From the NCBI RefSeq assembly GCF_003025035.1, contig NZ_PYJN01000013.1:372001-436000 (forward strand): a stretch of 64,000 nt of DNA, given 5' to 3'. Below the pieces are notes generated by a model. That model did no database searches, was not told the DNA's origin, and was given only the letters and a program-made list of their open reading frames with translations. This document shows positions 36,051 through 44,004 of this stretch, piece by piece. Made by a program: the position numbers and the translations under genes. The DNA is from Rhizobium sp. SEMIA4064 (GTDB lineage Bacteria > Pseudomonadota > Alphaproteobacteria > Rhizobiales > Rhizobiaceae). Numbering within the stretch: position 1 is the first letter of the stretch; each line of letters opens with the position of its first letter.

Positions 36051-37403
36051 TTACGGCAGTTGCTTGCCCTTGTAGGTAGCTTCGAAGCGATCGAGAACAG
36101 CATTGCCGTTCTTGACGAGGTTGTCGATACCTTCCTGGACGCTGACCTTGTTGGCAAAGATGGCCTGCATCTGGTTGCCGAATTCGGCGCGGATCTGCGT
36201 GAAGTTGCCGAGGCGGACGCCACGGGTGATCGGGGTCGGCTCAGAAGCGGTCAGGCTGGCGATCGCGACTTCGCGGCCCTTATACGGAGCCTTGTCGTAG
36301 AAGCCGTTGGACTTCATGAAATCGAAGCCCGACTTTCTGACCGGGATGTAGCCGGTGTTGGTCGACCAGAAGAGTGCGGTTTCAGGCTTGCCGATGAAGT
36401 CGAGGAACGCTGCTGCGCCCTTGTATTCGTCAGCCGACTTGCCGGAGAGAACCCAAAGCGAAGCGCCACCGACGAGCGAATTCTTGCGCTCGGTGCCAGC
36501 GTAGACCGGAAGTTCGGCAACATCCCAGTTCATGCCGGCCTTCTGCGTCTTGCCGACGGTGCCATGGTCGCCGACCGAGGTCATGATCATCTGGCAATCG
36601 CCCGCTGCAAAGGCCTGAACCATATCCTGGCCGAGATCCTTGGACTTGATCTTGATGAGGCCGGCATCGTACCAGCTCTTGAGGTCGGTGACGTACTTGA
36701 CGAACTTGGTCTTGTTGACGGTCAGGCGGGCATCGAGGCCATCATAGCCGTTGTTCTGGGTAGCGACCGGCTCGCTGTGGATGGCCGAGAACTGTTCCAT
36801 CAACTGCCAGCTTTCGTTGCCGGAGATGTTGATAGCCATCGGGCAATCATAGCCAGCGCCCTTCAGCGCCTTCATATCGTCGGCGGCTTCTTCCCAGGTC
36901 TTCGGAGCGGCGGTCTTGCCGATCTTGGCGAAGGCGTCCTTGTTCCAGTAGAGCAGGGCGGTCGAGGAGTTGAACGGGAAGGAAAGCAGTTCGCCCTTCG
37001 AGGTGGCGTAGTAGCGGGCGATGCCCGGGAAATAGTCGTCCCAGTTAACCTTGTAGCCGTTTTCCGACATCAGCTTGCCGACCGGATAATAGGCGCCGGA
37101 GAGCATCATGGTTGCCGTGCCGACGTCATAAACCTGCACGATTGCCGGCTGCTTGCCAGCGCGGAAGGCGGCAATGGTGTTCTGCAGAGCGGCGTCGTAA
37201 TTGCCCTGGCCGACGCAGGAAACTTCATAGTCCTTCTGCGAATTGTTGAAGTTCGTGCACAGGGTCTGAACGACACGCTCCAGATCGCCGGACAGGCCGA
37301 ACCAGAAATCGAACTTGATCGGAGCAGCAGCAGCCGGCAGGGCCAGCGCTAAGCTCATGACACCGGCGGCAGCCGCCGAAATGCAGTTATAAAATTTGGA
37401 CAT
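36051..37403 (-). CDS. ugpB: Glycerol-3-phosphate ABC transporter, periplasmic binding protein
   Basis: A 450-residue solute-binding protein. The Sec signal peptide MSKFYNCISAAAAGVMSLAL ends at an AAAA site, followed by FDFWFGLSGDLERVV, the typical UgpB N-terminus. Ligand-pocket segments such as GKQPAIVQVYDVGTATMM and FNSSTALLYWNKDAF are family-like. The start at 37403 is set by the signal peptide and an upstream AAGGAA. An upstream imperfect PHO-like site around 37470-37486 has only one good half (CTGTCAC on the minus strand). Confidence 0.93.
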   Translation of the reverse strand: MSKFYNCISAAAAGVMSLALALPAAAAPIKFDFWFGLSGDLERVVQTLCTNFNNSQKDYEVSCVGQGNYDAALQNTIAAFRAGKQPAIVQVYDVGTATMMLSGAYYPVGKLMSENGYKVNWDDYFPGIARYYATSKGELLSFPFNSSTALLYWNKDAFAKIGKTAAPKTWEEAADDMKALKGAGYDCPMAINISGNESWQLMEQFSAIHSEPVATQNNGYDGLDARLTVNKTKFVKYVTDLKSWYDAGLIKIKSKDLGQDMVQAFAAGDCQMIMTSVGDHGTVGKTQKAGMNWDVAELPVYAGTERKNSLVGGASLWVLSGKSADEYKGAAAFLDFIGKPETALFWSTNTGYIPVRKSGFDFMKSNGFYDKAPYKGREVAIASLTASEPTPITRGVRLGNFTQIRAEFGNQMQAIFANKVSVQEGIDNLVKNGNAVLDRFEATYKGKQLP

Positions 37404-37863
37404 ATCCCTATTTCCTTTTGAAAGCCCGGATCCGGTGGCCTTGCGCAAGTCCGCGGCAGCGGCGTTATAGACAAGCTGTGTGACAGTTTGTTGTGGGTGA
37501 AAATCTCGCAGCCACAGGCAGTTTTGCGCCTTTGCTAACGCTTTTAAAGGGCTATCGCGGATTAATTCTTTTGGAGTAGGAGACGGCGCTTTAAGCATAG
37601 AATAAGGTGCGCCTAATATTTTGGCATGGGGAGGAGTCGTGCATGGGTCGTCGATCCCCGCGCCTCATCAGGATGGAACGATATATAATGAGGGAACTGC
37701 TGCTGATCATGGCGGCGCTTACCTTGATGGCGCTTGGCCCCTTGGCGCTCCTGATTGCAGGATATTGAAGGGCTTGAACTGGCCCATGAGCTCTTCTTGT
37801 CGCCCGCACGGATCGTGTGCATGATCTCCCCACATCGTGACGAAGGCGTCGGGGAGGGAATCA
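37404..37863. other. Intergenic region between ugpB and maa
   Basis: 460 bases that must contain the ugpB promoter (minus strand) and the maa promoter (plus strand). A short hydrophobic frame at 37688-37768 is listed separately. Confidence 0.5.
37688..37768 (+). CDS. Possible 26-residue hydrophobic peptide
   Basis: ATG at 37688 opens a frame encoding MRELLLIMAALTLMALGPLA followed by LLIAGY, essentially one membrane helix. GGATGGAACG lies upstream at a long spacing. It may be a small membrane protein or a chance frame; I have no family match. Confidence 0.3.
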   Translation: MRELLLIMAALTLMALGPLALLIAGY

Positions 37864-38421
37864 ATGGGCCTAAGCGAGCGGCAAAAAATGGCGGCGGGGG
37901 AATGGTATTGCTGCTTCGATGCGGAACTCGATGCCCTGCGCGTGCTTGCTCGGGAGGCTGTGCATCAGCATAACACCATGCCGCCCGGCCAGCGCGGCGG
38001 TATCGGCCCGGCGCTGTCCATGCTTTTTGCCGGTGTGGCCGACCGCGTGTTCATCGAAGCGCCCTTTCATTGCGCCTATGGCATGAACATCTCGCTCGGC
38101 CCGCGCGTCTATTTGAATGCCGGCTGCACCATTCTCGATACCGCTCCGGTGCGCATCGGCGAGGGCAGTATGCTGGGGCCGGGCGTTCATATATATTGTG
38201 CCGAACACCACAAGGATCCGACGCAGCGACGCACAGGACTGGAAATCGCGCGGCCGGTTGAGATCGGCAGGGATGTCTGGATCGGTGGCGGCGCCATCAT
38301 CCTAGGCGGCGTGACGATCGGCGATGGCGCGATCGTCGGGGCAGGCGCGGTCGTCACCAGGAATGTCGATGCGGGCACGACCGTGATCGGCAATCCCGCA
38401 AGGGCTTTGGCCGCCAGATAG
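37864..38421 (+). CDS. maa: Maltose O-acetyltransferase-like sugar acetyltransferase
   Basis: A 185-residue left-handed beta-helix acetyltransferase of the LacA/NodL/Maa group. Landmarks are MAAGEWYCCFDAELDALR (N-terminal Mac domain), HCAYGMNISLG, CTILDTAPVRIGEGSMLGPG and the hexapeptide repeats VWIGGGAIILGGVTIGDGA. The active-site His is in YCAEHHKDP. GGGGAGGG precedes the start at 37864. NodL is a relative, but nothing here indicates a nodulation role. Confidence 0.88.
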   Translation: MGLSERQKMAAGEWYCCFDAELDALRVLAREAVHQHNTMPPGQRGGIGPALSMLFAGVADRVFIEAPFHCAYGMNISLGPRVYLNAGCTILDTAPVRIGEGSMLGPGVHIYCAEHHKDPTQRRTGLEIARPVEIGRDVWIGGGAIILGGVTIGDGAIVGAGAVVTRNVDAGTTVIGNPARALAAR

Positions 38422-38427
38422 GTGACA

Positions 38428-38742
38428 TCAATCCGCGGGGCGCCGCCGTCTTGTCCACCATACCGCAAGGCGCCGTCGCCAGCGCCGCACGAGCGGCAGA
38501 TCATGGGACAACACCACGAAGCCCAGCGGCAACATCCAGAAGCCGAGGACCGGCAGGAAGCCAAGACATCCGCCGAAGATCAACGCCAGGCCGACGCCAA
38601 GACGGGCAAGTCTCGATCGCGGAAGCGGAATACGAAGGGAGCCAATGACAAGCTCATATGTGGTATGATCTATCCCGAAACGCCGCGTCTTTCCGTTGCC
38701 GTTGCGATCGGTCTTTTCTCTGGTTCTGCCTTGATCGGTCAT
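38428..38742 (-). CDS. Small membrane protein of unknown function
   Basis: A 104-residue protein with a polar N-terminus, one strong hydrophobic region (VGLALIFGGCLGFLPVLGFW then MLPLGFVVLS) long enough for two short helices, and a very basic C-terminus (RRWRRRLAVWWTRRRR). The hydrophobic part resembles PGPGW-type small membrane proteins, but the motif is not exact. The start is uncertain; no good ribosome site precedes 38742. Confidence 0.55.
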   Translation of the reverse strand: MTDQGRTREKTDRNGNGKTRRFGIDHTTYELVIGSLRIPLPRSRLARLGVGLALIFGGCLGFLPVLGFWMLPLGFVVLSHDLPLVRRWRRRLAVWWTRRRRPAD

Positions 38743-38859
38743 CCACAGGAAATGGTAAGGCGACGAAATAATACAAGGGAAATGGATTTTTTTGAAAAAA
38801 CCGCTTGGCAAATCGGGAAAGCATTTGTATTACCCCGCTCACACCGCGCCAAGCGGTAT

Positions 38860-38934
38860 TCCCTGGTAGCTCAGCGGTAGAGCATTCGACTGTTAATCGA
38901 CAGGTCGCCGGTTCGAATCCGGCCCGGGGAGCCA
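38860..38934 (+). tRNA. tRNA-Asn (anticodon GTT)
   Basis: A 75-base cloverleaf. The acceptor TCCCTGG pairs with CCGGGGA, and the 3' end is an encoded GCCA. The anticodon loop CTGTTAA gives GTT, and the T-arm is GGTTCGAATCC. Confidence 0.96.
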
Positions 38935-38943
38935 GTTTCTAAG

Positions 38944-38977
38944 AGCCACATTCACCTAGCGGGGAATGTGGCTTTTT
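38944..38977 (+). terminator. Intrinsic terminator after tRNA-Asn
   Basis: Perfect 10-base stem AGCCACATTC/GAATGTGGCT followed by five T. Confidence 0.85.
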
Positions 38978-39328
38978 CATTTCCGGCCATTTCACTCACA
39001 CCGACTGGCATTCGCGCGGCGAGGAGCGCGCTTCGCAAGATCCTCCAACGCCGCCATGGGTCGATCCATCTGGCTGGATTCGGCTCTCACAGGATTTGGA
39101 TGACTGCGACCTCTAGCCTTGTTGGCGACGCGTCGGAAAACCGCTCGATCGCGAGCGTATCGAAGGCATGACGCGGGCGCTATACACGGCGTTCTGACAC
39201 ACTCACCCGTCACATCCGGCTGCTCTCGAAAATGTGAGGATGCATTCATGTATCGTTAATCTGGGTGGGCGCATGAACGTTGTGCGCTATCGCGCAGCAT
39301 ATTCCCCCAAATGCTTTAGAGGTTCGAA
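38978..39328. other. Intergenic region upstream of the His-rich gene
   Basis: About 350 bases. Two overlapping frames (38968-39171 plus, 38992-39249 minus) have no ribosome site, recognisable sequence or typical codon use. The right end probably holds the promoter of the His-rich gene. Confidence 0.4.
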
Positions 39329-39514
39329 ATGAAAAACCTGATTCTTGCTTCCGCCGTTGCCCTGGCTTCCTTCGTTGGCATCAGCACGCAGTCTGAAGCG
39401 GCCACAGTTGTGCATGTCGATGACCATCATCATCACCATCATTGCGTCGTGAAGACCGTACGGCATCACGTTCATGGCCATTGGGTTGTCCGCAAGGAAC
39501 GCGTCTGCCATTGA
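39329..39514 (+). CDS. Small secreted His-rich protein
   Basis: A 61-residue precursor. A Sec signal (MKNLILASAVALASFVGIST, cleavage likely after SEA) leaves a mature peptide of about 37 residues, VVHVDDHHHHHHCVVKTVRH followed by HVHGHWVVRKERVCH. A natural run of six His, further His residues and two Cys suggest periplasmic metal binding (Zn, Ni, Cu or Co). GAGG precedes the ATG, and a strong terminator follows. Confidence 0.75.
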   Translation: MKNLILASAVALASFVGISTQSEAATVVHVDDHHHHHHCVVKTVRHHVHGHWVVRKERVCH

Positions 39515-39562
39515 TCCGGTAGCAGCTTCGAGCCGCTGACCTTTGTCGCGGCCAAAATAGGC

Positions 39563-39607
39563 CCGGCCGTTGCCGAATATTTCGTCGGCAACGGCCGGAA
39601 TGTTTTT
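39563..39607 (+). terminator. Intrinsic terminator after the His-rich gene
   Basis: Perfect 14-base stem CCGGCCGTTGCCGA and its complement (39585-39598), followed by AATGTTTTT. Confidence 0.85.
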
Positions 39608-39639
39608 AGGGTATGAGCAGAAGAATCCGCCGCTAGGGA

Positions 39640-39963
39640 TTAGCGGATTTCGAAATAGATGCCTCCGTGGCGATGGTGGTAACGACGGTAGCGCCAGTCA
39701 TCATCATCATCCCAATAGTGGCGGCGATCCCAGCGGCTGTCGCGCCAGTAGCGGTGATCATAATGATGATCACGCCAATAATATCGACGTCCCCCATACC
39801 AATCCTGGTTTCGTCGGGATCCGTGCTCCTGAACCAGAATGACGCCGGAAACGCTGGGCGAGGGCGAATTTGTCAACGGCATTGCCGTTGCTGGAAGCGC
39901 GGCCGCCAATACTGTTCCCATGGCAAGTGAGGCGGCCAAGGCCATCGAAGCAAAATGTATCAA
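39640..39963 (-). CDS. Small secreted protein rich in Tyr, Trp, Arg, Asp and His
   Basis: A 107-residue precursor with a signal peptide (MIHFASMALAASLAMGTVLA, cleavage likely near TAM). The mature part is dominated by repeats of the type RDHHYDHRYWRDSRWDRRHY, then DDDDD, ending HHRHGGIYFEIR. It recalls the compositionally biased secreted proteins often found in rhizobia. No enzyme motif is visible. It converges on the His-rich gene. Confidence 0.7.
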   Translation of the reverse strand: MIHFASMALAASLAMGTVLAAALPATAMPLTNSPSPSVSGVILVQEHGSRRNQDWYGGRRYYWRDHHYDHRYWRDSRWDRRHYWDDDDDWRYRRYHHRHGGIYFEIR

Positions 39964-40193
39964 ATCACCGACTCCTGTGTTGGACCAATTGTCCCTTTGA
40001 CGGCTTAACGCCGCGATGAGGGCAAATGTTCCCCTTTAAGGTTGATGTGAGTGGCGATTGCAACGTGTGATACGAGGACAACTGCGAGATTTGAGGCAAT
40101 TGCCGTCTGCCGATAGCGGCATGGTCCGCTGTGCCGGTGAGGGGCAGGGTGAGACCGAGGCGATATAAAGTCGGGAGGCGGTCGACATAGAAA

Positions 40194-40222
40194 AGGGGCC
40201 CAGCAGGGAAAGCTGGGCCCCT
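40194..40222 (-). terminator. Intrinsic terminator after the porin gene
   Basis: Perfect 11-base stem AGGGGCCCAGC and complement, loop of seven; on the minus strand TTTTC follows. Confidence 0.8.
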
Positions 40223-40255
40223 CTCTTCTCTGATCGGAGGTCAATTCAGATCAGG

Positions 40256-41359
40256 TCAGAAGTTGCGCTCGAAGCGGAGAATGCCGGAGACGGTATCGTC
40301 CTTGGCATAATCATAGTGAACGTAGGTCACTTCCGGCTCGATCAGCAGATCCTTGACCGGATTGAACTTGAGGTTCGAGGTTGCTTCGAAGATCTTCGAG
40401 TCGGTGTAGGCGAGCTGTACGTTCCACTTCAGCTTTTCGTTGATCGGAACGCCTACGCCACCCCAAACAGCCCAGTCACCCCAACCGCACTTGGATTCGT
40501 TCACGGTGCCGTTCGGCGCCGTGCAAGCAGAGATATCCTGGTTGGTGCCGGCATACTTGTTGAGCTTGTCGCCATCGGTGTTCCAGCCGCCCATCAAGAA
40601 GGCCGAGAAGGCACCGAAGTCTGCATCGACACGAGCCTTGATAGCGCCTTCTTCGACGATCGAATCATAACCGCCGACAACCTTGAAGGACCATGCACCA
40701 GCCTTGTAGCCAGCGCCGGCCACAACGTCCGGAGCGTAGTGGTTGGCCTTGTCATCCGTCCACCAGCTTGCGCCGTAGGAAGCGCCCGAGCCGCTGGAGT
40801 TGGAGTCTTCGACCGAGACGACAGCCGTGAAGCCGTTGCCGGCATCGTAGTTGTAGGTAATCTGGTTGAGTTCGTACGGACCATCATAGATCACGTCGTC
40901 GTTGATGACGTCGCCGGCGTAACCGATGTAGAGGTTGTAGGCCGAGTCTTTCTTACCAACGGTGAAGCCACCGAGGCTGATGTAGGACCACAGCAGGTTG
41001 GTGCTGGTGGAGTTGCCGTCGTTCCAGTCCCAACGAACGATGGTTTCGGTCTTCAACGGGCCGTATTCGGTGTCCGTCGCGGTGTCGACGTTCAGCTCTG
41101 CACGGGTGTGCCACAGCGTGCCCTGCTTGCTGTCACGGTTGTAAGCATTGTACCACTCACCTTCGGTACGAACCTTGCCGCCGATCTTGAGGCAGGTTTC
41201 GGTACCAGGGATGAAGAAGTAGCCTGCACCATAGGCGTCGCAGATGCGAACGTATTCGAGCGGCTCCGGCTCAGCGGCGACGATGGCGTCGGCTGCGTGA
41301 GCGCCGGATGCTGCTGCAAGCGCGGCAGCGGAGCCGAGAAGAAGGCTCTTGATGTTCAT
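40256..41359 (-). CDS. Outer membrane porin, RopA-like (alphaproteobacterial porin family)
   Basis: A 367-residue porin. The signal peptide MNIKSLLLGSAAALAAASGA ends HAADA. The conserved start of the mature protein, EYVRICDAYGAGYFFIPGTE followed by TCLKIGGKVR, identifies the porin_2 family of Rhizobiales. The C-terminus ends in Phe (FERNF), as required for outer membrane assembly. GGAG precedes the start. Rhizobia usually carry several paralogues, so no gene symbol is given. Confidence 0.93.
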   Translation of the reverse strand: MNIKSLLLGSAAALAAASGAHAADAIVAAEPEPLEYVRICDAYGAGYFFIPGTETCLKIGGKVRTEGEWYNAYNRDSKQGTLWHTRAELNVDTATDTEYGPLKTETIVRWDWNDGNSTSTNLLWSYISLGGFTVGKKDSAYNLYIGYAGDVINDDVIYDGPYELNQITYNYDAGNGFTAVVSVEDSNSSGSGASYGASWWTDDKANHYAPDVVAGAGYKAGAWSFKVVGGYDSIVEEGAIKARVDADFGAFSAFLMGGWNTDGDKLNKYAGTNQDISACTAPNGTVNESKCGWGDWAVWGGVGVPINEKLKWNVQLAYTDSKIFEATSNLKFNPVKDLLIEPEVTYVHYDYAKDDTVSGILRFERNF

Positions 41360-41754
41360 AATAACTCCAATCTGTTCGTGATTGGGCATGAGATATCGCG
41401 CCGAAAAGTCGACGTGCCCAACCCCATCCCGTTCATGTTCCCTATCAGTAGGTGCGAAGTAATAAGCCTCGCGAACTATTTCCTGAACCCGTCTCGCTGA
41501 TTTGACAAGATACTAAGAGAGGCGAACTATTCGTGCCCTACTCGAAAAAAAATCTTGTTGCAAAAATGACGCAATCCGCCAAATGGTCGCCCTCAAAGGC
41601 TTAGTTGGCGCTAATAAATCGTTAAGGTTTGGCGGCGCCTTGCCGGCCGGCGAGGGCTGGAAATCAAGTTATTTGATCATCAGCCTCGATAGGTCTTGCG
41701 CTCCAATAAGATTCGTTCTAAACGCCCGCCATCACTCGCCTTTATAAATCGGAT
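41360..41754. other. Intergenic region between the porin and tRNA-Cys
   Basis: 395 bases containing the porin promoter region (minus strand) and the tRNA-Cys promoter. It is AT-rich around 41500-41640. I see no specific operator. Confidence 0.5.
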
Positions 41755-41828
41755 GGCCTCGTGGCGGAGTGGTTACGCAGAGGACTGCAAATCCTTGAAT
41801 CCCGGTTCGATTCCGGGCGAGGCCTCCA
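41755..41828 (+). tRNA. tRNA-Cys (anticodon GCA)
   Basis: A 74-base cloverleaf. Acceptor GGCCTCG pairs with CGAGGCC, the discriminator is T, and CCA is encoded. The anticodon loop CTGCAAA gives GCA. Confidence 0.96.
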
Positions 41829-42056
41829 AATTCCCTTCTATTGAGCTTGATGCACCGGCGACAATCGATCGATTGGCGCCGTCCAAAGAAAGCGGTTTGA
41901 CCTTACGCGATAAGGGGAGCGGCTGTTGTCGCGCCGCGACGTATTATCATGAATCTCTGCGCCCGTTGCTACGATGCCTTGAAAGCGCAGCCGCACGCGA
42001 TTAAGACACGCTGAGCATAGCAGCAACCCCGGCTTTGCCTTTGGGCGCGAGAGGAT

Positions 42057-42728
42057 ATGATGGATTTCGAAGCAGCACGCGTGAAAATGGTCGAGAACCA
42101 GATCCGCACGACGGATGTCACCTCCCATTCCGTGTTGAATGCGTTTCTGACGGTAGCGCGCGAGAATTTCGTGCCGGAGAAGTCGAAGCTTCTCGCCTAT
42201 ATCGATAATGACATTGAGGTGAGCCCCGCAGCTTCGGGCAAGCCGGCGCGCTTCCTGATGGAAGCCTCGCCGCTGGCAAAGCTTCTGCAGCTCGGTGAAA
42301 TCACCAAGGAAGATAAGGTTCTCGACGTCGGCTGCGGCACGGGTTACGTCGCGGCACTCCTGTCGATCCTCGCCGGTACGGTCGTCGCGCTCGAATCCGA
42401 TGAGGCGCTGGCCGCTGAGGCCAAGGCCAATCTCGCCGCGCTCGGCCAGGCAAATGTGACGGTTGTCACCGGCGAGCTGGAAAAGGGCTATGCGGGCAGC
42501 GGTTCGTATGACGTGATTTTCGTCAATGGCTCGGTCCAAGAGGTGCGGCAGGTGCTTCTTGATCAGCTTGGCGAAGGCGGCCGGTTGATTGTCGTCCTCG
42601 GTTATGGCCATGCTGCGCGCGCCACGGTCTTCAGGCGCGAGCGTGGCGCTCTTTCCGAAAACGTCTTCTTCAACGCCTCGGTCAAGCCGCTGCCGGGCTT
42701 TGCCAAGGCCAAGGAATTCGTGTTCTGA
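42057..42728 (+). CDS. Protein-L-isoaspartate O-methyltransferase-like protein
   Basis: A 223-residue AdoMet-dependent methyltransferase of the PCMT family. Motif I is VLDVGCGTGYVAALL, and NQIRTTDVTSHSVLNAFLTV followed by ARENFVP is the N-terminal family segment. The substrate-binding TISAP-type loop of true Pcm (repair of isoaspartyl residues) is not obvious; instead there is IEVSPAASGKPARFLMEA. The repair activity is therefore uncertain. GAGGAT precedes the ATG, and a second ATG follows directly. It ends in a terminator, then popZ. Confidence 0.85.
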   Translation: MMDFEAARVKMVENQIRTTDVTSHSVLNAFLTVARENFVPEKSKLLAYIDNDIEVSPAASGKPARFLMEASPLAKLLQLGEITKEDKVLDVGCGTGYVAALLSILAGTVVALESDEALAAEAKANLAALGQANVTVVTGELEKGYAGSGSYDVIFVNGSVQEVRQVLLDQLGEGGRLIVVLGYGHAARATVFRRERGALSENVFFNASVKPLPGFAKAKEFVF

Positions 42729-42758
42729 CCGGTTACGCCGCTGAACTGTTCCATTGAG

Positions 42759-42783
42759 ACGGGCGCTTCGGGCGCCCGTTTTT
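42759..42783 (+). terminator. Intrinsic terminator after the pcm-like gene
   Basis: 8-base stem ACGGGCGC/GCGCCCGT with a UUCG-type loop, followed by a T-run. Confidence 0.8.
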
Positions 42784-42971
42784 CGTTGGGCATTGTCGGT
42801 GGATAAGTCCACAATATCAGGTGATTCGCAGCCACCGTAACAAAACTGTGCATCAGATGGCTTAGTGCTGTCGCGGTGATTTTTTTCCCAAGGCTAGTAT
42901 TCTACGCTGGCCCTGATTCGGGCGCTGCTTTGGCAGGATTCGGGTCGTTGTTTGGGAAAACGGGGATGAAT

Positions 42972-43883
42972 ATGGCTCAGCCAAGTGTAGTGCGTGAACC
43001 GTCCATGGAAGAGATTCTGGCGTCGATCCGCCGGATCATCGAAAGCAACGAGCCCGGCGCCGGTAAGTCCATTTCGCCGTCCCTGCCTGCTGTTTACACC
43101 GTTGCCGACGATGAGCAGGATGACGATATCCACCTCACGGTCGACGACCAATTTGCTGCTGTTGATATAGATGATGTACCACCGGCCGCCGCTGCTGCCC
43201 CCGATCCGCGTTTCGTCGCCGCCAACTCACAGGCTCCGGCGCGCGAGCCGGAATCATCTGCCCGCACCCTGTCACTCGCCGATGTCGCCGCCCGCGTTCG
43301 CGCCGCTTCCGAGCGCAATGCCGCACAACTGAATTCGGCACGCGAAGCGCCGCAACTGCGCGAATTGCCGCCGGCCATGGCCGCGCGTCTTGCTGAGGCG
43401 CGTGTCGAACCGGTCGCCGAGGTTCCTTTGCGCAGCGCGATCGCCGAAGCGCCGGTGCCGGTCGTAACCCCGCCTGCAGCCGCTCTTCTCGCCGAAGTGA
43501 TGGTATCCCCAGCCAAGGTTGAACCACAGCCTGAACCGATGGAAGAGCCGAAGGCTGCGGTCGCTCCCGCTCCCGTCGAGATGCCGGTTTTCACTCAGCC
43601 GCAGCAGGCGCCGTCTACCGCAGCCGCTGATCGGTACCTCCCGCAAGTGCAGGCTGAGCTTACATCCTCGCTGATGTCGGAAGCAGCCGGTGCGCAGGTT
43701 GCCCGTTCCTTTGGCGAGCTGACAGCCGCCATCGATGGCAGCGAGCGCCGTTCGCTTGACGAGATCGCCCAGGAAATGCTGCGGCCGATGCTGCAGGAAT
43801 GGCTCGACGACAATCTGCCGACTCTCGTCGAGCGTCTCGTGCGCGAAGAAATCGAACGAGTGGCCCGCGGCCCGCGCCGTTGA
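42972..43883 (+). CDS. popZ: Polar organising protein PopZ (DUF2497)
   Basis: A 303-residue protein with the PopZ architecture. A short N-terminal helix binds client proteins (REPSMEEILASIRRIIESNE). It is followed by a long, low-complexity, Pro/Ala/Glu-rich region and a C-terminal oligomerisation domain (SLDEIAQEMLRPMLQEWLDD, then LPTLVERLVREEIERVARG). PopZ forms a polar matrix that anchors chromosome and cell-cycle factors; in Rhizobiales it marks the growth pole. The start at 42972 is preferred over 42966 because GGGG is then correctly spaced. Three GANTC sites lie upstream. Confidence 0.9.
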   Translation: MAQPSVVREPSMEEILASIRRIIESNEPGAGKSISPSLPAVYTVADDEQDDDIHLTVDDQFAAVDIDDVPPAAAAAPDPRFVAANSQAPAREPESSARTLSLADVAARVRAASERNAAQLNSAREAPQLRELPPAMAARLAEARVEPVAEVPLRSAIAEAPVPVVTPPAAALLAEVMVSPAKVEPQPEPMEEPKAAVAPAPVEMPVFTQPQQAPSTAAADRYLPQVQAELTSSLMSEAAGAQVARSFGELTAAIDGSERRSLDEIAQEMLRPMLQEWLDDNLPTLVERLVREEIERVARGPRR

Positions 43884-43910
43884 CAGTCTGAGCTCGGGTT
43901 AGACGATCCG

Positions 43911-43938
43911 CCGCTCCGGCTTCCGGGGCGGCTTTTTT
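43911..43938 (+). terminator. Intrinsic terminator after popZ
   Basis: 9-base stem CCGCTCCGG/CCGGGGCGG (one G-T pair), loop of three, then CTTTTTT. Confidence 0.8.
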
Positions 43939-44004
43939 ATTGACTTGCCCGCGACCATCCTATTTACAACCCGCATCACCGAACCCTCCAGATCCGGTCC
44001 CCAA

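Noticed and set aside
37864..38421. Acetyltransferase as nodulation gene nodL
   Set aside because: NodL is a relative, but there are no nod genes or nod boxes nearby, and the sequence fits the general Maa/LacA group.
38968..39249. Two short frames after tRNA-Asn on opposite strands
   Set aside because: They overlap each other, lack ribosome sites and show no recognisable sequence.
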